Below, piece by piece: positions 7,416-12,579 of a stretch of 12,579 bases of DNA. The notes beneath the pieces were generated by a model that was given only the letters and a program-made list of their open reading frames with translations, ran no database searches and had not been told where the DNA came from. The stretch is from Pseudonocardiales bacterium. GTDB taxonomy: Bacteria; Actinomycetota; Actinomycetes; Mycobacteriales; Pseudonocardiaceae. The stretch lies in contig JAODNG010000412.1 in NCBI GenBank assembly GCA_025465385.1, forward strand, positions 1 through 12,579, written 5' to 3'. Position numbers and translations under genes: made by a program. The first letter of the stretch is position 1, and each line of letters starts with the position of its first letter.

Positions 7416-8042
7416 TTATTCGGGAGCGAGTCCATGCTTATTCAGCAGGAGAATGCCGAGCTCGCGGGCACGTGCTGCGGCTTGGGTGTCCCCCTCAGCT
7501 CCGGCGACGATCGATCCCTTCATCAGAATGTGCCACTGGCGGGCGAACGCATCGGGGTCAGCCACGCCGGCTTGGGTCGCGAGCTCACACAGATAACCAC
7601 GGATGTTCGCCAAGTGCAGGACACTGGCTTGCCGAACCGCGCTGTCCCGGTTGGTCACCTCGAGCAGCGTGGTAATAAACGAACAGCCCTCGAAGTCCGG
7701 GCGGGCGAACCACTCACCGAAGATCTCGAAGATCGCCAACAGGCGCTGCACCGGCGTGTCGCCCCGGCGCTGGGATTCCGCGCGTACCCAACCCATCGTC
7801 CACAGCGTTTCGCGACGCTCAAGGAAGGCGAGGATAAGATCATCTTTGGAGGCGAAGTTCCGGTACAGCGTCATCTTCGCGACGCCCGCTTCACTGATCA
7901 CCGCGTCCACCCCGACAGTGCGGGTGCCCTGGCGGCTGAACAGCTCATACGCCGCACGCATCACCCGCTCGCGACCACTCTCAGGATCCACGCTGACCAC
8001 GACGACCTCGCCAGCGGATTTATCGGGTATCTCAGTGACCAT
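7416..8042 (-). CDS. TetR/AcrR-family transcriptional regulator
   Basis: 208 aa from the ATG at 8042. The N-terminal TetR helix-turn-helix (about 24-72) reads RERVMRAAYELFSRQGTRTV, then ISEAGVAKMTLYRNFASKDDLI. The helical C-terminal ligand-binding part (about 80-200) has a single cysteine-containing EGCSFI segment. A TTG at 8063 in the same frame would add seven residues, but only the ATG has a ribosome-binding site (GAGGG at 8049-8053, 6 nt upstream), so the ATG was chosen. It is the first gene of the probable operon with the homocysteine methyltransferase and PucR genes. Most TetR proteins repress their own and neighbouring genes; the short palindrome at 8067-8075 just upstream is a candidate operator. 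The ligand is unknown. Confidence 0.93.
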   Translation of the reverse strand: MVTEIPDKSAGEVVVVSVDPESGRERVMRAAYELFSRQGTRTVGVDAVISEAGVAKMTLYRNFASKDDLILAFLERRETLWTMGWVRAESQRRGDTPVQRLLAIFEIFGEWFARPDFEGCSFITTLLEVTNRDSAVRQASVLHLANIRGYLCELATQAGVADPDAFARQWHILMKGSIVAGAEGDTQAAARARELGILLLNKHGLAPE

Positions 8043-8066
8043 GACCAACCCTCGGGAGGACAATTA

Positions 8067-8076
8067 ACACAGTGTA
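8067..8076. promoter_or_regulatory. Palindrome overlapping a possible -10 box upstream of the TetR gene
   Basis: ACAC-A-GTGT (8067-8075) is a perfect short palindrome. On the minus strand TACACT (8076 to 8071), a reasonable actinobacterial -10 hexamer (TAnnnT), overlaps it. This placement fits TetR autorepression. No good -35 hexamer was found, and the palindrome is short, so the call is tentative. Confidence 0.35.
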
Positions 8077-8200
8077 CTTGCCGTAGGGTTTGCTGCCTGG
8101 GGTCATTCCGAATCCCATGCCAGTGCTGTCGACCCTTCGATGTCTTCCTGCACCGGTTGGCGGCCGCCTCGCTGATTCCCGCGCCGCTACCGGCAGTGCG

Positions 8201-8206
8201 TAGGCT
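8201..8206 (+). promoter_or_regulatory. -10-like hexamer of a possibly leaderless mRNA
   Basis: TAGGCT (fits TAnnnT) lies 6 nt upstream of the ATG of the LuxR regulator at 8213. This is the distance expected if transcription starts at the start codon. There is no convincing Shine-Dalgarno sequence before that ATG, which supports a leaderless transcript. No clear -35 was seen. Confidence 0.45.
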
Positions 8207-8212
8207 GTTGCC

Positions 8213-8878
8213 ATGAACAGGCCAACTGGCCCGTTGCGAGTGGTTGTGGTGGATGACCATCAGATGGTGCTCGACGGGCTTCGGGCAATGCTAGCTGTCT
8301 ATTCCGACCAGGTGGAGATCGTCGGTGAGGCGACTGAACCGGAGCTCGCGTTAAAGATCATCACTGGGCACGAGCCGGATATCACCTTGCTTGACGTCCG
8401 GTTGCGAGGCTCCAGCGGGCTGGATTTGTGCGCGGAGATCCGCAAGCGCCAACCGCGCTGCAAGGTCGTATTCCTGACCGTCTACGACGACGAGCAGTAC
8501 CTCTACCAGGCGCTACGGCTGGGAGCGGCCGGCTTCCTGCTCAAGCGGGTGCGTGGCGCGGAGCTGGTGGATCACCTGCAGCGGATCTACCAGGGTGAGG
8601 TACTGATCGATCCCACCCTGGCGACGAAGGTCGCGATGTCGGTGGCTCACCTGCGTGGCGGGGAGTTCTGGCCCGGGGCGCATCTCGGGCTAACCCAGCG
8701 CGAGAGCGAGGTGCTCGCGCTGATGGTGGCCGGCCTGTCCAACCGGGCCATCGCCGGACGCCTGACGGTCAGCGAGGAGACTGTCAAAACCCACGCTCGC
8801 GGCATCTATCGCAAGCTCAACGTCCCGGACCGCTCCGGCGCCGTCGCCGCGGCCCTGCGCGAGGGCGTCTTCCAGTGA
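8213..8878 (+). CDS. NarL/LuxR-family response regulator of a cytoplasmic two-component system
   Basis: 221 aa. The receiver domain (about 8-125) has acidic D14/D15 (VVVDDHQMVLDG), phosphoacceptor D61 (ITLLDVRLRG), T89 and K111. The LuxR/GerE helix-turn-helix (about 162-210) reads LTQRESEVLALMVAGLSNRA, then VKTHARGIYRKL. The linker between the domains is about 35 residues. It is followed by the GAF histidine kinase with a GTGA overlap, so they form a cognate pair; here the regulator gene comes first, the reverse of the other pair in this window. It is divergent from the TetR operon across a 170-bp gap and could regulate it, but no direct evidence shows this. Codon 47 is TTA, rare in such GC-rich genes. 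Target genes are unknown. Confidence 0.93.
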   Translation: MNRPTGPLRVVVVDDHQMVLDGLRAMLAVYSDQVEIVGEATEPELALKIITGHEPDITLLDVRLRGSSGLDLCAEIRKRQPRCKVVFLTVYDDEQYLYQALRLGAAGFLLKRVRGAELVDHLQRIYQGEVLIDPTLATKVAMSVAHLRGGEFWPGAHLGLTQRESEVLALMVAGLSNRAIAGRLTVSEETVKTHARGIYRKLNVPDRSGAVAAALREGVFQ

Positions 8879-10074
8879 TCCACTCTCGGCTGGGGCTGGC
8901 CGACGCCGATTCCGATGCCCAGCTGCTCCATCGCGTGATTGAGATCTTGTCGGCGGGCCTCGACCTCGACGGGGTCGTCCAGCGAGTGGCTGATCTGATC
9001 ACCGAGACCACCTCTACCGATGTCTGCTTCGTTCACCTGCTCGGCGAGCCGGGGGGACGGTTGCAGCTGCGCGGCGCAACACCCCCGTTCGATCAGTTCG
9101 CCCGACGGATCGAGCTGCCGGTGGGCGATGGGGTGTCCGGGTGGGTCGCCGCACACTGCGAACCCGCGGTGATCACCGACAACAAGCGCGCAGATCCGCG
9201 CTACCTTTACATCCCCGAGCTGCGTGGCGAGGACTTCACGTCGATGGCCTCGGTACCGATCATCACTCGGCCAGGCGATCTCGTTGGGGTGCTCAACGTG
9301 CATACCCGCGACCGCCGCGAATTCACCAAGGCCGACGTCGAGCTGCTGAGCACGGTGGCGGGCTTGATGGCCGGAGCTATCGAGAACGCCAGCCTGCAAA
9401 GCAAGCTGGCCGAGCGGGAGGAGGCGATGGAGCGATTCGCCGAGCAGATCGTGCTGCTGGGCGAAACCGACCGACGGCGGCTCGCCGGTGAGATCCACGA
9501 CGGCATCAGCCAGCGCATCGTCAGCCTGTCCTTTCACCTCTCCGCCGCGGCGGACGCCGTTGCTGCCAGCGACCCGGCCAGCGCCGCCGAGCAGATCGCC
9601 CGCGCCCAGGAGCTCGCCGCGGGAGCCCTGGACGAGACCCGGCACGCCATCGCCGGACTGCGCCCGCCGGTGCTCGATGATCTCGGGCTGGCCGCAAGCC
9701 TGGAGAGCCTCGCGCGTTCCATTCCGCTGCCCAATGTCGCGGTGGACACCGTGATGACCGACCTACCCGAGCACGCCGAGACCGCGATCTACCGGATCGC
9801 TCAAGAGGCGTTGCAGAACGTGACGAAGCACGCCCGGGCTGCGCACGTGCAGCTGCGGCTTTCGGTGGCGCCCGGCGCGGTCCTGCTCGAGATCTCTGAC
9901 GACGGCGTCGGTTTCGACCCGGCTACCACTACCAAGCGAGCCGGACCGGTGGGTTACGGCCTGCCCGGCATGCAGCAGCGCGCCGAGCTACTTGGAGGCC
10001 AGCTCACCGCGGACAGCGCCCCCGGCCGCGGAACCGTGCTGCGGCTGCGCGTCCCCATCGCCCACGAACGCTAG
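8875..10074 (+). CDS. GAF-domain sensor histidine kinase (soluble, HisKA_3 type)
   Basis: 399 aa with no membrane helix, so a cytoplasmic sensor. The order is a GAF domain (about 17-175, with LPVGDGVSGWVAA and FTSMASVPII), a short coiled linker (about 173-195), a HisKA_3 helix with H208 (RRRLAGEIHDGISQRIVSL) and a HATPase_c domain (N315 in RIAQEALQNVTKHA; G1 SDDGVGFDP 341-349; G2 GYGLPGMQQRAELLGG 360-375). It resembles NarL-system kinases of the DevS/DosT or NreB kind, but has a single GAF and no visible haem or Fe-S cysteine motif. The signal cannot be named. The GTG start overlaps the stop of the response regulator (GTGA). The 178 bp downstream carry no gene that can be supported. Confidence 0.92.
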   Translation: MIHSRLGLADADSDAQLLHRVIEILSAGLDLDGVVQRVADLITETTSTDVCFVHLLGEPGGRLQLRGATPPFDQFARRIELPVGDGVSGWVAAHCEPAVITDNKRADPRYLYIPELRGEDFTSMASVPIITRPGDLVGVLNVHTRDRREFTKADVELLSTVAGLMAGAIENASLQSKLAEREEAMERFAEQIVLLGETDRRRLAGEIHDGISQRIVSLSFHLSAAADAVAASDPASAAEQIARAQELAAGALDETRHAIAGLRPPVLDDLGLAASLESLARSIPLPNVAVDTVMTDLPEHAETAIYRIAQEALQNVTKHARAAHVQLRLSVAPGAVLLEISDDGVGFDPATTTKRAGPVGYGLPGMQQRAELLGGQLTADSAPGRGTVLRLRVPIAHER

Positions 10075-10252
10075 TCAGCCAACGCAGTTCGATTCGATCC
10101 CCGCAGCTTTATGGTCGTGGCAAAAACTGAGCGATCAACGTGCGCAACTCGCCGACCAAGCCGGGTGGACGCCACTCAAGACTGGGCCATAGGACGTCTG
10201 ATAACCCGGACCGAGGGCGATGTAATGGGGTGAACGAGTGTCTCGTTCTGAT
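10075..10252. other. Convergent intergenic region, lower GC, no supported gene
   Basis: 178 bp between the stops of the GAF kinase (plus) and the cyclodeaminase-like gene (minus). It is visibly more AT-rich than its surroundings, with TTTATGG, CAAAAAC and the tandem TTCGATTCGAT. A 40-codon frame from the ATG at 10111 to the TGA at 10231-10233 lacks a ribosome-binding site and is not called as a gene. The only structured element is the hairpin at 10232-10248. Confidence 0.5.
10232..10248. terminator. Perfect hairpin next to the end of the fhs operon, possible terminator
   Basis: GAACGAG-TGT-CTCGTTC is a perfect 7-bp stem with a 3-nt loop, 4 nt past the stop of the minus-strand cyclodeaminase-like gene. 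No T-run follows on either strand, as is common for actinobacterial hairpins between convergent genes. It could end transcription of the fhs operon, of the GAF kinase operon, or both. Confidence 0.45.
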
Positions 10253-10846
10253 TCACGGGCTGAGCGCGGCGACTGCTTTCGCGGCGGCGTCGGCGGTCTG
10301 AGCGGCGCGGTCGGCTAGGTCACCGCCGAGGTTGCCGAGCTCGACGTTGAGCCGGACGAGTTCGGCGGCTGCCCGCGCGGCGGCTGCAGCCAGCACCGCC
10401 GCGGTGAAGGCGTCGCCACGCAGGTTCGGGTTGCCCCGCTGGGCAAGCTCGACAGCCTCAACCGCGATACCGCTGGCTAGCTCAGCGATCTCCGTCGGCA
10501 CCTGCGCGGCCCGTTCCAGGGCGCGCCGGATCTGCCGGCGGCGCACCTCCGGGTCGGGCTCGCGGGGTAGCGCGAAGGAGGCGAGCACAGCCACGTACGC
10601 CTCGGCGTCTCGCTCGGCAAGGCACGCGACCTGGTCGCGGACCCGGTCTGCGTAGGCGGCCCGGCCGGGCGAGTCGATCAGTTGCGCGGTGGAGAACCGC
10701 GCAGCCATCCCCAGCAGGCCGGCGGCCATCGCGGCGGTGATCGCCGCGGCGCCACCACCCCCGGGCGCGGGCTGTTTCGCGGCGAGTCGGTCCAGCAGGT
10801 CAGCGACCGAGCAGTCGAGCAGCGGTGCGCTGCGAGCAGGAATCAC
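10253..10846 (-). CDS. Cyclodeaminase/cyclohydrolase family protein (FchA-like methenyl-THF cyclohydrolase)
   Basis: 197 aa, all-helical FTCD_C/FchA family. Seen: APGGGGAAAITAAMAAGLL (27-45, the Gly-rich folate-binding signature), NPNLRGDAFTAAVLAAAAAR (139-158) and the alanine-rich C-terminus typical of the family. Members either deaminate 5-formimino-THF or interconvert 10-formyl- and 5,10-methenyl-THF. The direct link to fhs favours the cyclohydrolase role, taking the product of Fhs one step further. The GTG start (10846) overlaps the fhs stop (GTGA). The reading frame stays open upstream inside fhs to 11296, but homology begins at this GTG (VIPARSAPLLDCSVADLLDR), so the long form was rejected. 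Confidence 0.88.
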   Translation of the reverse strand: MIPARSAPLLDCSVADLLDRLAAKQPAPGGGGAAAITAAMAAGLLGMAARFSTAQLIDSPGRAAYADRVRDQVACLAERDAEAYVAVLASFALPREPDPEVRRRQIRRALERAAQVPTEIAELASGIAVEAVELAQRGNPNLRGDAFTAAVLAAAAARAAAELVRLNVELGNLGGDLADRAAQTADAAAKAVAALSP

Positions 10847-12540
10847 GACAGGCCGACGATCTCGCCTCGGGAGTCTATGTCGATGCGGGTCGCTGCGGGG
10901 TTGGCGCTCAGACCCGGCATGGTGCGCATATCCCCGCAGATCGGATAGATGAATCCAGCACCCACCGAGGCCCGCGCCTCTCGCACCGGCAGCACCCATC
11001 CGGTGGGCGCACCCTTCAGCGTTGGATCCGACGAGATAGACAAGTGTGTCTTTGCGATACACACCGGTAGCTTCCCGAACCCGTTGCGCTCGTAGCTTTC
11101 CAGCTGCCGAGACGCCTTGAAGTCGTACTCGACGCCCTGAGCGCCGTACACCCGCAACGCCACGGTCAGGATCTTCTCCCGCAGCGTCGCGTCGTTGGAA
11201 TACAGAAAGGCGAACTGTGACGGCTCCTCGGCGGCCTCGGCGACCGCGGCAGCAAGTTCCGCGGCTCCCTTGCCGCCCTCGGCGAAATGCGTGCATAACG
11301 CCGACCGGGCGCCCACGCCGTCGGCGATCTCTCGGATAGCGGCATGCTCGGAGGGGTGATCAGTAGGGAAGGCGTTGATCGCCACCACTGGTGAGACACC
11401 GTGGATCCGGACGTTCTCGATCTGCTTGCGCAGGTTCGCCGCGCCGGCGTGCACGTCGTCGGGGTTCTCCGCCAGCATGCCTTCGGGCAGCGGGCGACCG
11501 GCGGTGACCTTGTACCGGCCGGAGTGTGCCTTCAGCGCGCGGACCGTGGCTACTAGCACCGCCGCGTCCGGGCGCAACCCCGAGGCTCGGCACTTGATGT
11601 TGAAGAAGCGCTCGGCACCCATGTCGGCCCCGAAGCCGGCCTCGGTGACCAGGTAGTCACCGCAGTGGATGCCGATCAGGTCGGCGATCACCGAGGAGTT
11701 GCCGTGGGCGATGTTGCCGAACGGCCCGGCGTGCACGAGCACCGGCGTCCCCTCCAGCGTCTGCAGCAGGTTGGGCTTGATCGCCTCCCTCATGATCACC
11801 GTCATCGCTCCGGCCGCGTGCAGGTGCTCCGCCGTCACCGGCTGCCCGTCGGGCGTCTGCGCGACCACGATCCGGCCCAGCCTCGACCGCATGTCGTGTA
11901 GTGACCTGGACAGCGCGAGCACCGCCATCACCTCGCTGGCCGCGGTGATATCGAACCCGCTCTGCCGGGGGGTGCCATCGGCTCGATGTCCGAGTCCGAT
12001 CACGATGTTGCGCAACGCCCGGTCGTTGACGTCGAGTACCCGGTTCCAGGTGATGCTGTGCGGGTCGAGGTCGACGCCGTCGCGCTGCTGCAGCTGGTTA
12101 TCGACCATCGCGGACAGCAGGTTGTGCGCGGCGGTCACCGCATGCATGTCTCCGGTGAGGTGCAAGTTGAGCGTCTCCATGGGGACGACCTGGCTGTAGC
12201 CGCCACCCGCCGCTCCACCCTTGATCCCGAATGTAGGCCCCATCGAGGGCTGCCGGATCGCGACCGTGGCCCGCTTGCCGATATGCGCGAAGCCCTGGCC
12301 CAGCCCGACAGTGGTGGTTGTCTTGCCCTCGCCGAGCGGGGTCGGTGTGATAGCGGTGACGACCACGTACTTGGCTCGCGGCGCCTGTGCCAGCTCGTCG
12401 ATGGCCGCCGTCTTGACCTTCATGACGTGCTCGCCGTAGGGCTCCAGCAGGTGCAGCCCCAACCCCATCGCGGCGCCGACCTCCGTCAGCGGCGTCAGCC
12501 TGGCGGCACGGGCGATCTCAAGATCGCTAGGAAAAGCCAT
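10843..12540 (-). CDS. fhs: Formate--tetrahydrofolate ligase (10-formyl-THF synthetase)
   Basis: 565 aa from the ATG at 12540, close to the usual 555-560. It catalyses formate + THF + ATP to 10-formyl-THF + ADP + Pi in the cytoplasm. Seen: nucleotide-binding ITPTPLGEGKTTTTVGLGQG (64-83), RQPSMGPTFGIKGGAAGGG (96-114), GDMHAVTAAHNLLSAMVDN (130-148) and SPVVAINAFPTD in the C-terminal half. A TTG one codon upstream (12543) is possible, but the GGAG at 12548-12551 is 7 nt from the ATG and only 4 nt from the TTG, so the ATG was chosen. It is the first gene of a two-gene operon with the cyclohydrolase-like gene. Its promoter is probably beyond the window edge, as only 39 upstream bases are present. 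Confidence 0.97.
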   Translation of the reverse strand: MAFPSDLEIARAARLTPLTEVGAAMGLGLHLLEPYGEHVMKVKTAAIDELAQAPRAKYVVVTAITPTPLGEGKTTTTVGLGQGFAHIGKRATVAIRQPSMGPTFGIKGGAAGGGYSQVVPMETLNLHLTGDMHAVTAAHNLLSAMVDNQLQQRDGVDLDPHSITWNRVLDVNDRALRNIVIGLGHRADGTPRQSGFDITAASEVMAVLALSRSLHDMRSRLGRIVVAQTPDGQPVTAEHLHAAGAMTVIMREAIKPNLLQTLEGTPVLVHAGPFGNIAHGNSSVIADLIGIHCGDYLVTEAGFGADMGAERFFNIKCRASGLRPDAAVLVATVRALKAHSGRYKVTAGRPLPEGMLAENPDDVHAGAANLRKQIENVRIHGVSPVVAINAFPTDHPSEHAAIREIADGVGARSALCTHFAEGGKGAAELAAAVAEAAEEPSQFAFLYSNDATLREKILTVALRVYGAQGVEYDFKASRQLESYERNGFGKLPVCIAKTHLSISSDPTLKGAPTGWVLPVREARASVGAGFIYPICGDMRTMPGLSANPAATRIDIDSRGEIVGLS

Positions 12541-12547
12541 CAAGCTG

Positions 12548-12551
12548 CTCC
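12548..12551 (-). promoter_or_regulatory. Ribosome-binding site deciding the fhs start
   Basis: The minus strand reads GGAG, 7 nt before the ATG at 12540. This spacing favours the ATG over the adjacent upstream TTG. Confidence 0.6.
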
Positions 12552-12579
12552 AGTCGGTCTTGCACGGATCGGATCCGAG

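Noticed and set aside
8043..8063. TTG start at 8063 for the TetR gene
   Set aside because: No Shine-Dalgarno sequence precedes it, whereas the ATG at 8042 has GAGGG 6 nt upstream.
7434..8216. 260-codon plus-strand frame opposite the TetR gene
   Set aside because: The TetR frame has a canonical helix-turn-helix and a ribosome-binding site; the opposite frame has neither motif nor initiation signal.
10111..10233. 40-codon frame in the 178-bp convergent gap
   Set aside because: There is no ribosome-binding site, no recognisable domain, and its end runs into the hairpin. It is too weak to call.
10847..11296. Upstream extension of the cyclodeaminase-like frame (347-residue reading)
   Set aside because: The extra 150 residues lie wholly inside fhs in another frame, are Arg/Gly-rich shadow sequence, and family homology starts at the GTG at 10846.
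12570..12577. CGGATCCG palindrome upstream of fhs as an operator
   Set aside because: An 8-bp palindrome is expected by chance in GC-rich DNA, and the window ends 2 bases later, so context is missing.

Overview
The window is high-GC DNA that is densely coding on both strands. It has GTG starts, 4-bp ATGA/GTGA stop-start overlaps, two NarL/LuxR-type two-component systems, a PucR regulator and PspC-domain envelope-stress proteins. Together these point to a high-GC actinomycete (Pseudonocardiales/Mycobacteriales-like; the genus cannot be told from the sequence). No tRNA, rRNA, CRISPR array, insertion sequence or phage gene was seen, and no stretch longer than 300 bases lacks a gene.

Region 1 (1-4198) is an envelope-stress block. 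A membrane-anchored protein, probably the C-terminal end of a larger protein cut by the window edge, converges on a response regulator/histidine kinase pair (minus strand). The kinase carries an N-terminal PspC domain. Divergent from it are a second PspC-domain membrane protein and an 80-residue two-helix membrane protein (plus strand). This matches the layout of the EsrISR three-component system of Corynebacterium glutamicum (membrane inhibitor, PspC kinase, LuxR regulator). The 126-bp divergent gap holds two related inverted repeats, each centred about 44 bp upstream of one of the two start codons.

Region 2 (4216-8042, minus strand) reads TetR regulator, then homocysteine S-methyltransferase fused to a methylenetetrahydrofolate-reductase (MTHFR)-like domain, then PucR regulator. 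The spacing is tight (33 bp, then a 4-bp overlap), so it is probably one operon. The methyltransferase half keeps its three zinc-binding cysteines. The MTHFR half keeps the fold signatures but has lost the residues equivalent to E. coli MetF Glu28, Asp120 and Gln183. This pseudo-MTHFR is the most unusual thing in the window.

Region 3 (8213-10074, plus strand) is a second, apparently soluble two-component system: a NarL/LuxR regulator and a GAF-domain histidine kinase with a GTGA overlap. The regulator gene has a -10-like hexamer only 6 nt before its ATG, suggesting a leaderless mRNA.

Region 4 (10253-12540, minus strand) is formate-tetrahydrofolate ligase (fhs) followed, with a GTGA overlap, by a cyclodeaminase/methenyl-THF cyclohydrolase family protein. 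This gives a route from formate to 5,10-methenyl-THF. With region 2, the right two thirds of the window is themed on one-carbon and methionine metabolism and its regulation.
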